From NCBI GenBank assembly GCA_030679975.1, contig JAUXSL010000101.1:1-33832 (forward strand): a stretch of DNA of 33,832 nt. The letters are read 5' to 3'. The translations under genes and the position numbers were made by a program. Positions 9,861 to 18,798 of the stretch are shown here, piece by piece. Source of the stretch: Actinomycetota bacterium. GTDB lineage: Bacteria > Actinomycetota > Aquicultoria > CAJVYJ01 > JAUVQD01. The stretch's first letter is position 1. Each line of letters starts with the position of its first letter. The notes below the pieces were generated by a model, which had not been told where the DNA came from, did no database searches, and worked only from the letters and a program-made list of their open reading frames with translations.

Positions 9861-11138
9861 ATGTCAACGCCTAGATTCAGCTTGACCGCCAAGTTCGCAA
9901 TTTATAGCTTGCTAGTTATAGCGTCGATCGGTCTGGTCATCGACTTCGTTCTAACCAACCAGATCCGCGCCCAACTTTTCGATGAGTACGTCACCCGCGC
10001 TTTAGCCATCCAGCGCGCGGTCGTTTCGCATCACGTCAAACCTTCAGATTTCGCGCCCGGCTCAAAGAGGCTCGCCGGGCCGGATTTCGACCATTTCGTC
10101 AGCAAAAACATGATCTCCAAAGATTTAGTTTTTGTGCGCATTGTCAGGCGCGACAGCACCGTCCTATACAGCAATGACCGCGGCACGATCGGCACACGAT
10201 TAACGTCTAAGAAAGACTTTGAAGAGGCGCTCGGGGGGCGGATCATCTATAAAGAAGAGTCGCATCCGGCAGACCGGGCGGGCGCGGGGCCGCTGCTGGA
10301 TATGTACTCGCCGATCAAATTCAACGGGCGCACGGTCGGCGCCTTCGAAACGTATTTCTCGCTGCAGCCGCTTTACGCCCGACAACGCGCAATGCTCCTG
10401 ACCGTCGCCTCTCTGCTCGCCGGCGGTTTAGGTCTCCTCTGGTTGGTTCTCTACGGAATGGTGCGGAACGCATCGATCATGATCGAAAGGCAGAATGTCG
10501 GCCTGCGCCGGCTTTCAGACAGCCTCTCCGGATCGCTTGATCAAACGCTTAAGAACTACTTGGGCACGATGGAGTCCCTGGCCCAGGCTGTGGAAGCCAG
10601 AGACCCGTATACAAGCGGCCATTCTCATCGTATGGAGGGCCTAAGTTCAGCCATAGCCAGACAGCTCAAATTGAGCGAAGAACAGGCCGTGAGGCTGGAT
10701 CGCGCCGGTGAACTCCATGATATCGGCAAGATAGGCATACCCGAGGCTATCCTGTCCAAACCCGAGACTTTAACTCCGGAAGAGTGGGGCATCATGAAAA
10801 AGCACCCGGTCATCGGCGCCGAGATAATCAGCCAAATTCCATTCTTGAAAGATGTGGCGCCAATCGTCCGCCATCACCATGAGCACTACGACGGGAGCGG
10901 CTACCCGGACGGCTGGAGAGGCGAGGCGATCCCCTTTGAGGCCCGCGCACTGGCGGTATTGGACGCTTTTGACACCATGATCAGCGATCGTCCATACCGC
11001 CACGCCCTCCCGGTAGAAGAAGCGCTGCGCCGGCTTATGGAAGCGTCCGGCACGCAATTTGACCCGACTGTGGTCGAGGCTTTTCTCACTCTCTACGACC
11101 GGCGTCCCAAACTCTTTAGGCGATTAAACGCGGCTTGA
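9861..11138 (+). CDS. Membrane-anchored HD-GYP domain protein (putative c-di-GMP phosphodiesterase)
   Basis: ELHDIGKIGIPEAIL, HPVIGAEI, HHEHYDGSGYPDG motifs; N-terminal TM and sensor region. The ORF track begins at 9738; ATG at 9861 preferred. Confidence 0.88.
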   Translation: MSTPRFSLTAKFAIYSLLVIASIGLVIDFVLTNQIRAQLFDEYVTRALAIQRAVVSHHVKPSDFAPGSKRLAGPDFDHFVSKNMISKDLVFVRIVRRDSTVLYSNDRGTIGTRLTSKKDFEEALGGRIIYKEESHPADRAGAGPLLDMYSPIKFNGRTVGAFETYFSLQPLYARQRAMLLTVASLLAGGLGLLWLVLYGMVRNASIMIERQNVGLRRLSDSLSGSLDQTLKNYLGTMESLAQAVEARDPYTSGHSHRMEGLSSAIARQLKLSEEQAVRLDRAGELHDIGKIGIPEAILSKPETLTPEEWGIMKKHPVIGAEIISQIPFLKDVAPIVRHHHEHYDGSGYPDGWRGEAIPFEARALAVLDAFDTMISDRPYRHALPVEEALRRLMEASGTQFDPTVVEAFLTLYDRRPKLFRRLNAA

Positions 11139-11195
11139 TTCCCGATGCCTGGCCCTCCTTCCTTCTGCTACACTGTTTCTGTCAGGAGTTGAGAC

Positions 11196-11759
11196 ATGAC
11201 GGAATACAAAGTGCAGCCGGACGCCACTCATCAAGAGTTGCATCGGGTCCCGCAGCAATATTTAACTGTCCCCGCCCACATTCATGTGGTCGGCTATATT
11301 AACGACGCGAATATGTCGCCGGATGCGCGGCGGCATTTTACGGCGCTGGCCGACCTGTTAGGTATCGAGCCAACCGATATTCATTGGCAAGACGCTCGAG
11401 CTTTCGCTATACGGTCCGACCGCGGCGGCCGGATACTACTGAAACTGGATGTTGCCCGGGACCATTACACGATCCAAACCTGGTGGGTAGACAACGCGCC
11501 GCCGACCTTTGGACGCCTACCCGCCTACCGGGACAATCATGAATTCCCCAGTAAGGGCAAGCTTACTGAGCTGGACATCTGCTGGCTAGGCGCGGCTCTA
11601 TCCGCGGAGGGAGTGCGCTCCCGCTTCGAGCCTAATACCGAGGTTTTGAGCAGCGCTGTCTTGGGCGGCAAGCTCCACATCGCCACAGACTATGAACCCG
11701 ACCACGAAGGACGTGAGTGTCAAGACTCGATTAAAATGTCCTCTCCCTTAACTCGTTAA
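11196..11759 (+). CDS. Hypothetical protein; C-terminus probably overwritten by IS end
   Basis: 187 aa ORF; last residues (CQDSIKMSSPLTR) are encoded by the IS-end repeat region. Confidence 0.55.
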   Translation: MTEYKVQPDATHQELHRVPQQYLTVPAHIHVVGYINDANMSPDARRHFTALADLLGIEPTDIHWQDARAFAIRSDRGGRILLKLDVARDHYTIQTWWVDNAPPTFGRLPAYRDNHEFPSKGKLTELDICWLGAALSAEGVRSRFEPNTEVLSSAVLGGKLHIATDYEPDHEGRECQDSIKMSSPLTR

Positions 11760-12010
11760 AAATGTCCTCTTTTACGGAGCTGCTCCAATGAGCTGTTTGC
11801 CCCACTTTGGGTGCCGCCAAGGGTGGTCCGGCGCCGGCATGCGCGCCATGCTTTTCTTGGGCTTTTCTTGTTCGACGACCGGTTGAGACTGAGCCTCCTT
11901 GGATATTTCGACGAATTCAAGTTCACGGTCGGAATAGATAAGGTGGAAACTGCCGTCAAGGCGCTTTTGGACGGTGAGCTTGGCCCTGCAGAGAAGCATG
12001 AACGAGACGG
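11717..12010 (-). mobile_element. IS relic: terminal sequence plus C-terminal transposase fragment
   Basis: Minus-strand AKLTVQKRLDGSFHLIYSDRELEFVEISKE...PAPDHPWRHPKWG resembles the C-terminus of DDE integrase-core transposases; two TTAAAA(A)TGTCCTCT repeats at 11731-11744 and 11756-11770. Boundaries approximate. Confidence 0.55.
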
Positions 12011-12021
12011 CCAGGAGCCAG

Positions 12022-12258
12022 ATGGCGATGCAGACGACCATCGAGGGCCTCTACATCTTTATTGTCGCTTTTTATCTGACCGAGTTGGCCCGGATCGTCT
12101 TTGAAGCGTTAAAAGAGCAGGGAATATTGAAAACTTCGCCCAATTTGCTGGCGGCGATATTCATCCCCTTTGCCATCGGCGCCGGTCTGGTCTTATCCGG
12201 CAAGGCCGGCCATTGGCTCCGCGAACAACGCGCGGGGGGAAATGAGGGCCACCCCTAG
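12022..12258 (+). CDS. Small membrane protein (hypothetical)
   Basis: MAMQTTIEGLYIFIVAFYLTELARIVFEALKEQG...FIPFAIGAGLVLSGKAGHWL; AGGAG upstream; two hydrophobic segments. Confidence 0.55.
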   Translation: MAMQTTIEGLYIFIVAFYLTELARIVFEALKEQGILKTSPNLLAAIFIPFAIGAGLVLSGKAGHWLREQRAGGNEGHP

Positions 12259-12950
12259 ACAATAGTCGTTTCCGCCAGTAAAGCGTCCACGTACTCTTTG
12301 ATATTGTCGCGAATCATCGCCCCGTGACCCGAAGCGATTATCTTGACCGGCAATTCCTCGACTCTGGCCAGCGCTTCTTTAGTGTATCTGGTATTGCCTA
12401 GTTTCATTTTCTGCAACATTTTCAGCGTTTCGGTCTTATCGCCGTCGGTAAAAACGCGCCACTCGGCCGGGCCGGAGGACGCGAATAAGTCGGCTGAAAA
12501 TAGCACTCCGTCGCTTTCCTCAAAGACCATCATCGTCCCCGGCGTGCAGGTAAACGGGGCCCCGACAAACCTTAGCCGGTGATGGCCGAGGCTGAGGACC
12601 TCGCCATCGCGGACCGCCTGAATATTGGCCGGCTGAACACCCCACATGCCGAAACCCCCGGCTTCCAATTCGGATGCGACAACCGTGGCTTGCGGGGCCG
12701 CTTCTAAAATGGCCGCCAGCCCGCCGCCGTGGTCGAGGTCGGTATGGGTCAAGATAACGTAGTCGATTTCTTTAGGGTCTACCAGGGTTTTTATGTTGGC
12801 CACCACCGCGCCGGCGGTCGCGGGCGCGCCCGTATCGATAATCGCGGTCTTGTTATCTTTTATCAAGAAAGCGTTGAGAGAGCCGCCGGGAGCGGGTGCC
12901 GCAAAATGGACGCCCACCCAGTAAATGCTGTCGGTGATCTGATTTTCCAT
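12255..12950 (-). CDS. MBL-fold metallo-hydrolase (FprA-like/flavodiiron beta-lactamase domain)
   Basis: 231 aa; LTHTDLDHGGGL motif, SGHGAMI near C-terminus. Confidence 0.85.
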   Translation of the reverse strand: MENQITDSIYWVGVHFAAPAPGGSLNAFLIKDNKTAIIDTGAPATAGAVVANIKTLVDPKEIDYVILTHTDLDHGGGLAAILEAAPQATVVASELEAGGFGMWGVQPANIQAVRDGEVLSLGHHRLRFVGAPFTCTPGTMMVFEESDGVLFSADLFASSGPAEWRVFTDGDKTETLKMLQKMKLGNTRYTKEALARVEELPVKIIASGHGAMIRDNIKEYVDALLAETTIV

Positions 12951-13922
12951 TTAAGCGGCTAACTTGCCTTCGGCCCACATCTGGACATGAGCGTTAAATT
13001 TAGACGGGTGCTCGAATTCCGGCATCGACCTGGCGTCGGGAAACGCTTGGAGGACGGCATTCTCATTCGCGTCCAAAAACTCCTGAGCATCGGACACCGG
13101 GATAGAAGAAGGCATCTCTCCCCAAAGTATCAAAATAGGTTGAGTCAGCTTGGCGTAAGAAGACCTGATATCGACATTGAGTTGGCCGCCGGAGACCGCC
13201 ATCGGCGCCCACTTAGCGCCCGGCTGATGCGTCTCGCGATACATGTCTTCGTCGGCGCTCGGAGTGATCAGGCTTGGGTCCTCGACAGTTTCAGTTCTGA
13301 GCCGGCGCGAAATTTGACGCTTGGAAACCATAGCGAAATAAGTGAGGGTGCCAACGACCGGTAGGCTCGACCAGCGATACGCCAACCGCTGTCCCATCGG
13401 GGCCGGACCGGCGAACCTCGTCAGGCCTGTCGGTGAATCTAAGACCAGGCGGCTTATAAGCTTGGGGTCCGAAGCAGCCACGTCGATAACAAACGGCGCC
13501 GACTGGCCGCCGGCCACGACAATTGCCGGCTGCTCCACGATTTCTTTCAGAAAATCCGCGATCAGGTCTTTATAGAGGTCCGGGCTGTAAGCCAGCGCCG
13601 GCCGCGATGACCGGCCGAACCCCAAAAGGTCCGGCGCGAAAACCTTGAATTGTTTCGACAAGGCGCTGAAGTTGCTCTCCCACTGCGCGTTGGAAGCGCC
13701 CGGATACATGCCGTGGATAAAAACAATCGGCCGACCCTCGCCGGCGCTCGCGAAATTGATATCGTAATCCCGCCACTGCCAGACCTGGTTGTCGCCACCC
13801 AGCACGGATTCAATCGGGCCGCCCCGACGACTAAGCCACCAGGACAACCCACCTGCGGCAGCGGCCACGGCTGCCAACGACGCGACAATGCTTCCGACTA
13901 TGTTTCTGATTTTCATGCGCAT
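12951..13922 (-). CDS. Alpha/beta hydrolase with N-terminal TM/signal segment
   Basis: 323 aa; FIHGMYPGASNAQW, DLLGFGRSSRP, nucleophile region VVAGGQSAPFVIDVA. Confidence 0.82.
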   Translation of the reverse strand: MRMKIRNIVGSIVASLAAVAAAAGGLSWWLSRRGGPIESVLGGDNQVWQWRDYDINFASAGEGRPIVFIHGMYPGASNAQWESNFSALSKQFKVFAPDLLGFGRSSRPALAYSPDLYKDLIADFLKEIVEQPAIVVAGGQSAPFVIDVAASDPKLISRLVLDSPTGLTRFAGPAPMGQRLAYRWSSLPVVGTLTYFAMVSKRQISRRLRTETVEDPSLITPSADEDMYRETHQPGAKWAPMAVSGGQLNVDIRSSYAKLTQPILILWGEMPSSIPVSDAQEFLDANENAVLQAFPDARSMPEFEHPSKFNAHVQMWAEGKLAA

Positions 13923-13957
13923 TTCTTACCCGTGGCGTCGCCAAACATAACTCGGTA

Positions 13958-13986
13958 TTGGAATTTGCCGCCACTCAAAATATAAT
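13958..13986 (+). promoter_or_regulatory. Sigma70-type promoter of tRNA-Arg
   Basis: TTGGAA-17 bp-TATAAT, 28 bp upstream of the tRNA 5' end. Confidence 0.65.
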
Positions 13987-14013
13987 GCGACTAGTTAATT
14001 CTACTGGTCCAAT

Positions 14014-14086
14014 GCCCTCGTAGCTCAGGGGATAGAGCACAGGTTTCCTAAACCTGGTGTCGCATGTTCGATTCATGCCGGGGGCA
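14014..14086 (+). tRNA. tRNA-Arg (anticodon CCT)
   Basis: GCCCTCG acceptor pairs with CGGGGGC; anticodon arm CAGGT-TTCCTAA-ACCTG; T-arm GCATG-TTCGATT-CATGC; discriminator A. Confidence 0.95.
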
Positions 14087-14088
14087 CG
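14043..14088 (+). repeat. attL: 46-bp direct repeat (tRNA anticodon loop to 3' end)
   Basis: GTTTCCTAAACCTGGTGTCGCATGTTCGATTCATGCCGGGGGCACG, identical to 24415-24460. Confidence 0.95.
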
Positions 14089-14115
14089 TACATTTACCAG
14101 GGAAGATACAACAAG

Positions 14116-14149
14116 AAGGCCCCTACGGTTTGCCGCCGAGGGGCCTTTT
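14116..14149. terminator. Rho-independent terminator-like hairpin beside tRNA-Arg/attL
   Basis: AAGGCCCCT-acggtttgccgccg-AGGGGCCTTTT. Confidence 0.8.
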
Positions 14150-14170
14150 GCTAATGGATTGCTAATGGAA
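14149..14170 (+). repeat. Putative integrase arm-type tandem site (left)
   Basis: TGCTAATGGATTGCTAATGGAA; near-identical tandem at 24279-24300. Confidence 0.65.
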
Positions 14171-14176
14171 ATATTT

Positions 14177-15274
14177 TCAGACGGCTTCACACACCCGGTC
14201 AGCGCCAAAGATGGCCGCTTCCAATTCAGCCGCCGCCGCGCTTTCTGTCTCTGGCAACAGGTGGCCGTAAGTATCGGCGGTTATCTGTATCGAGCTATGT
14301 CCTAATTGGCGCTGTATGACCTTTAGAGGCACGTTGCGGCTGATCGCCAGGGCTGCGTAACTATGTCTTAGATCATGGAACCTGACGCGCCTTAGCCCGG
14401 CTCTGGTAAGCGTCGGCCAGAAGATGCGCCTAAGTAGATTAGGGCCGTCTATCGGAGTTCCCACTTCACTTGGAAATATCAGGCCAAGCGGATTATCCGG
14501 GCCGTCTACCAGTAGCCGGGTTTGTAGTTCCCTTAAAGCTTTTATTAATGTGTCGGAGATCGACACCCGCCGGACGCTATGAGCGCTTTTAGTCTCTACT
14601 AGGATTGTCCCCCTGACCGAGCGCCTAACGCTGATCGTCTTAGCGTTAAAGTCTATGTCTTCCCACTTTAGGCCTAAGAGTTCCCCGCGTCTTAGTCCCG
14701 TCATACAGGCCGTTAAGAGTAGGGCATAATGGCGCTGATCGGTTGCGGCCAAGAGCTTGTTTATCTCCGCCGGGTTCAAGAAGTCCATTTCCACCTTGGG
14801 GACGCGTGGCTTTTTGACGGCTTTAGCCGGGTCTTTGCTTAAGTACCCCCACTGCTCAGCGGTCTTAAAGATGGTCTTTAAGACGGTCAGGCTATGCGCT
14901 ACCGTCCGGGGGCTAAGGCAAGAGGCCGACAGCTCGGAGACAAACAGATCAATAATTTCCGTAGAGATTGCCCTTGTCTGTAAGTGTCCGAAAGCCGGTT
15001 TTAGGCGGCGCTCAATCTGGACGCGGTAAAAATCCAAAGTGGACGGCTTGATAGCGGCCTCAGACTTCTTTAACCACTTGTCGCATAGATCGCGGAATAA
15101 AATGTCTTTCGGCGCTTGATATTCCCCCCGGTGAACCTGGCCCATAATCTGAGTCAAGGCCCGCTCGGCCTCTTTTTTATTCGGCCCGATGGTTTTCCAT
15201 TTCTGCTTACCGTCCACATAGTATACGACCGCATAATTCCCGCTTGCCCTCTTGACGATTGAACCGCTTGCCAT
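14177..15274 (-). CDS. int: Tyrosine recombinase / phage-type site-specific integrase
   Basis: 365 aa; TGLRRGELLGLKWEDID, RFHDLRHSYAALAI, QLGHSSIQITADTYGHL. Confidence 0.95.
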   Translation of the reverse strand: MASGSIVKRASGNYAVVYYVDGKQKWKTIGPNKKEAERALTQIMGQVHRGEYQAPKDILFRDLCDKWLKKSEAAIKPSTLDFYRVQIERRLKPAFGHLQTRAISTEIIDLFVSELSASCLSPRTVAHSLTVLKTIFKTAEQWGYLSKDPAKAVKKPRVPKVEMDFLNPAEINKLLAATDQRHYALLLTACMTGLRRGELLGLKWEDIDFNAKTISVRRSVRGTILVETKSAHSVRRVSISDTLIKALRELQTRLLVDGPDNPLGLIFPSEVGTPIDGPNLLRRIFWPTLTRAGLRRVRFHDLRHSYAALAISRNVPLKVIQRQLGHSSIQITADTYGHLLPETESAAAAELEAAIFGADRVCEAV

Positions 15275-15277
15275 GAT

Positions 15278-16375
15278 TTACCTGCCTTTCTGGTTTTTCC
15301 GTCTATGATAGTGAGCGCTTTTACGGCATGGCTCAGAACAATAATCTTGCCCCCTGCCCCTTGTTGCCGTTGGATAAAAATATTTGGCTCTGTTGCACCT
15401 TTCATATTTACAGCGTTTCGGAAACTTTACCCCGGTTGCTTCCAGGTGGAATTGCACATACATAGCGCCAAGAAGTGTTTGTGGAGTCAGGTGGCAAACT
15501 ATTTCATCCCAATCCCCTCTTTTCCCGGCGGTTAGTTGAAGCATTGGCCTTAAATTATGCTCTGCTAGCTCGTTGTTTATTAGATCACAAAAAAGAATAC
15601 GTGCAGCTTGCTTGTAATGGTAAAAACCAGTTTTTTTCCACCTTCTAAAGAATTGCGGATGTTGCAGATTATTGTCTGCGATCGAATATAAGTTAAAGTG
15701 CCCGGCGGTCGGCCAGAATTTTGAAGGCCATTTAATATAGCGTTCAATAAGATGCTTCTCGTTTCTTTTGAGATATTGAAGGCTGTTTCTTTGAGCGTCC
15801 AAAAAGTCATCGCTTGCATTAATGAAATAAGCGCCGAAGTCATCATCCCAAAATATGCGCTTTCTTAGATAGGGTTCATCTTCAAGATGTTCCCACAGAG
15901 CAAGAAGGAACTGCATTTTGTCGATTTCTTCTTGCCATTGCCGGCCACTTTCACATAGTGCCCAAATAGTTGACCAGGACAGGTCCCTTTCGCTTGGCTC
16001 AGTGTGCAGTGGCCCTATAAACGGGGCTAGCTTGTCATTTATCTTCACGCAAGGTTCACGTCCTATGCCAAGCATTCCATACTGGTTAACAAAGGCCAAT
16101 ATCTCGCTTAATTCCCCAGAAAGGTCGGCAAATGTTCTATACAGCGGAAAATCAAGATCGAATGGCGAGTAGAAACGCGGTTGTTCGTTTTTCTCTAATC
16201 GGTTCTTTCCTTCCGTTAAGAAAGGAATTAGGCACTTAGCGACTAAAAAAGGTGGCTTCTCTTCGCCCGCCGATAGAATATCGTCTCTCCATTCATGCCC
16301 GTCAGCCTCTACGCCCCAGCTAAACGTATTTAGACTATATTTAGACGTAATAAAGCCCTGTTTTGTCTCATTCAT
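15278..16375 (-). CDS. Uncharacterised protein with C-terminal CGNR-like zinc finger
   Basis: 365 aa; C-terminus KRCKYERCNRAKYFYPTATRGRGQDYCSEPCRKSAHYHRRKNQ; stops 3 bp before the integrase start. Confidence 0.7.
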   Translation of the reverse strand: MNETKQGFITSKYSLNTFSWGVEADGHEWRDDILSAGEEKPPFLVAKCLIPFLTEGKNRLEKNEQPRFYSPFDLDFPLYRTFADLSGELSEILAFVNQYGMLGIGREPCVKINDKLAPFIGPLHTEPSERDLSWSTIWALCESGRQWQEEIDKMQFLLALWEHLEDEPYLRKRIFWDDDFGAYFINASDDFLDAQRNSLQYLKRNEKHLIERYIKWPSKFWPTAGHFNLYSIADNNLQHPQFFRRWKKTGFYHYKQAARILFCDLINNELAEHNLRPMLQLTAGKRGDWDEIVCHLTPQTLLGAMYVQFHLEATGVKFPKRCKYERCNRAKYFYPTATRGRGQDYCSEPCRKSAHYHRRKNQKGR

Positions 16376-16396
16376 AAGCTAAAATTAAATTAAAAG

Positions 16397-16416
16397 TTAG
16401 CGAAAGTCAACTAGGA
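16397..16416 (+). promoter_or_regulatory. Candidate operator in the divergent CGNR/XRE promoter
   Basis: TTAGCGAAAGTCAACTAGGA resembles TTAGCGAAAACCGACTAAGA at 24376-24395 next to attR; also inverted repeat GCTAA/TTAGC at 16378-16401. Confidence 0.5.
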
Positions 16417-16426
16417 GGTTACTTAT

Positions 16427-16615
16427 ATGTCTAAGCTGCGAGAATTTAGACAAGCAAAAGGACTAACTCAAACTAAGTTAGCACGCAAAATCAAAATGGC
16501 CAATAGTTGCGTGTCTGCCGTAGAAACCGGCAACCGCCAACCTTGGCCGAATTTCCAAAAGCGCGTTTCTAAAGCGCTTGGCGTACCGGAATCTGAGATT
16601 TTCTGCGATGAATGA
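16427..16615 (+). CDS. XRE/Cro-CI family repressor
   Basis: 62 aa; LREFRQAKGLTQTKLARKIKMANSCVSAVETGNRQPW; AGGAGG RBS. Confidence 0.9.
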   Translation: MSKLREFRQAKGLTQTKLARKIKMANSCVSAVETGNRQPWPNFQKRVSKALGVPESEIFCDE

Positions 16616-16793
16616 GCGGCTTTTTACGCTAGACCAGGTGGCCGAGCGTTGGCAAGTCTCGAAGGGATTGCTATATCGAATGACTGAGGACGGACGCCTT
16701 GACCGCGTGAAAATCGGCAAGTATGTGCGCATACCGCAATCGGCGATTGAGGCTTTCGAGAATCAAACTAACGGCAACGGTGACGGCCAATGA
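16608..16793 (+). CDS. Excisionase-like / MerR-type helix-turn-helix protein
   Basis: MNERLFTLDQVAERWQVSKGLLYRMTEDGRLDRVKIGKYVRIPQSAIEAFENQ; overlaps the upstream stop. Confidence 0.88.
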   Translation: MNERLFTLDQVAERWQVSKGLLYRMTEDGRLDRVKIGKYVRIPQSAIEAFENQTNGNGDGQ

Positions 16794-16927
16794 CTAGGCT
16801 TGTTTCCTGGTTTTTTGGCCGTCTACCAAGATGGTTAGCTGATCGCTTTGTCTGGCGGCGGCACGAAAAACAAATTCAGACCCGCAACGCTGATTTTTTA
16901 GCTGAGCAGAAGGAGCGCCGCCCATGA
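16790..16927 (+). CDS. Small 45-aa ORF, amphipathic N-terminus, translationally coupled
   Basis: MTRLVSWFFGRLPRWLADRFVWRRHEKQIQTRNADFLAEQKERRP; ATGA overlap with both neighbours; not in the supplied ORF track. Confidence 0.6.
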   Translation: MTRLVSWFFGRLPRWLADRFVWRRHEKQIQTRNADFLAEQKERRP

Positions 16928-18798
16928 CACCCCTGCAAAACGTCCTATCCCGGCTTCAAGGCGTCAAACAGCGCGGCAAGGAATACTCGGCCAATTGTCC
17001 CGGCCCGAATCACAAGCGCGGCGACAAGCGGCCCAGCCTTAATGTCAGCGAAGGCGAAGATGGCCGGGCTTTGGTTAAATGTCAAACCGGCTGCGAGACA
17101 GCCGATATTTTAACGCCTATCGGCTTAGAGCTTAAAGACTTGTTCCCCAAAGCCAAGAGCGACCGGATAGAGATAGCGGCCTATCGCTATGACGATGCAA
17201 GCGGCAATCCCTCTTATGAAACCGTTCGCTTTCAGCCCAAAGAGTTTGGCGTTAAAACAATGGACGGCAAGTGGGGACTTAACGGACAAAAGAAGATTCT
17301 TTACCGCTTGCCACAGCTCATAAAGGCCGACAAAGAGCGCCGGGTTTTTATCGTGGAAGGTGAAAAACACGTCGATAAACTCATTGAGCTGGGCCTTGTC
17401 GCCACCTGTAACCCTTTTGGGGCGCTCAAGTGGCTGCCTGAATTTTCAGAGGATTTAAGAGATCGGCATATCGTCATATTGCCGGACGCCGACCCGCCGG
17501 AAAAGAATTTCCCGCAAGGCAAAGGCAAGGCACACGCCGAGCAGGTGGCCGAGTTGTCCAACGGCATAGCCGCCAGCATTAAGGTTATCGAGCTTCCCGG
17601 CCTTCCCGAAAAAGGCGACATAATGGACTGGTTGGCCGCCGGACATACCAAAGCGGAATTGATCGAGATCGTCAAAGAAGCGCCACTATGGGAACCGAAC
17701 GCGGAGCCGGAAGCGCCACAGACGGAACCCTTTGCTTTGCCGCTGGTTGATTTTATGGCCGGGCCGACGGAAGTCCCTTGGTTGTGGGATGAGATCATAG
17801 CCGCGCCGTCCCTTGCTATCCTGGCCGCCAAACCTAAGTTTGGAAAAACGCTTTTGAGCTTCAATCTGGCAATTGCGGCCAGCCGTGGCCGTGACTACCT
17901 AGGCCGGGCCGTTAAGCAAACCAATGTTTTAATCGTTCAGCTCGAAGACCCGCCTATCATCATTCGCAACCGGCTCTTGACTATGGGGGCCGAAGGCGCA
18001 GGAATCTTTATTCGGGCCGGGTTGCCCATGATTAAAGAGGACTGGCAGGCTTTGCGCTTGTTCATTGTCGAAAATCAGATCGGCTTAGCGATTATCGACC
18101 CCTTTATTTTCGCCATTAGAGGCAACGAACAAGACGCGACAGCAACCGGCACGTTTTTGCGGGAAATCCGGGAACTGATATTCGCAACCGATTGCAGCGT
18201 TTTGCTTGTCCACCACCACCGAAAGGGCGGCGGCGAACACGGCGACGCTATCCGGGGAAGCTCTGCAATTCTTGGAGCCGTGGACGTGGCGCTTGAGATC
18301 GTCCGGGAAGATGAAAACGACCCGGCCGCTACACTTAAGATAACGTCGAGGTTTGCCAGCATTGAATCTGAAACGCTATCGCTTGACGTTGAATCCCTAA
18401 CTTGGCGAAGTATGGGGAGCGCAAAAGAGTACAAGAAGACAAGGCGCGAAAATGAGATCATGACGGCGATTGAAGGCGAAGGCGAGGCCGACATACCGAC
18501 GCTAAGCGATGCCCTCAACCTTGACCCTTCAAACTTCCGAGCCGACCTAAAGCGCCTTGTTGCCGATGGCCTAGTTAATGAGCGTAAAGAGGCGACAAAA
18601 GGACGGCCGAAATACTGGTATTCCCTTGCCGCCGATAAGTCCCTTAAAAGTATGCCTGTCGCCGAAAACTTTGATAGTCCTGACCTGCCAAAAGATACCC
18701 AAACAGACCTTTTAAGCGAGATTCCTAACCCTGGGGTAAGTGAAACCGCCGAAAAGCCTGACGACGATTTAACCGGCTTTAGCGAGGTGGGAATATGA
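16924..18798 (+). CDS. Primase/RepA-type helicase fusion (element replication protein)
   Basis: 624 aa; N-terminal Zn-finger-like CPGPNHKRGDKRPSLNVSEG...CQTGC, TOPRIM-like VFIVEGEKHVDKL...ILPDAD, Walker A AAKPKFGKT, LAIIDPF, VLLVHHHRKGG. Confidence 0.88.
   Translation: MTPLQNVLSRLQGVKQRGKEYSANCPGPNHKRGDKRPSLNVSEGEDGRALVKCQTGCETADILTPIGLELKDLFPKAKSDRIEIAAYRYDDASGNPSYETVRFQPKEFGVKTMDGKWGLNGQKKILYRLPQLIKADKERRVFIVEGEKHVDKLIELGLVATCNPFGALKWLPEFSEDLRDRHIVILPDADPPEKNFPQGKGKAHAEQVAELSNGIAASIKVIELPGLPEKGDIMDWLAAGHTKAELIEIVKEAPLWEPNAEPEAPQTEPFALPLVDFMAGPTEVPWLWDEIIAAPSLAILAAKPKFGKTLLSFNLAIAASRGRDYLGRAVKQTNVLIVQLEDPPIIIRNRLLTMGAEGAGIFIRAGLPMIKEDWQALRLFIVENQIGLAIIDPFIFAIRGNEQDATATGTFLREIRELIFATDCSVLLVHHHRKGGGEHGDAIRGSSAILGAVDVALEIVREDENDPAATLKITSRFASIESETLSLDVESLTWRSMGSAKEYKKTRRENEIMTAIEGEGEADIPTLSDALNLDPSNFRADLKRLVADGLVNERKEATKGRPKYWYSLAADKSLKSMPVAENFDSPDLPKDTQTDLLSEIPNPGVSETAEKPDDDLTGFSEVGI

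Noticed and set aside
11772-12041. 89-aa minus-strand ORF as an independent gene
   Set aside because: Its first ~16 residues are antisense to the small membrane gene and the rest looks like a transposase C-terminus; treated as IS relic
17301-17864. 187-aa minus-strand ORF
   Set aside because: Antisense to the primase/helicase gene; Ser/Ala-rich artefact frame
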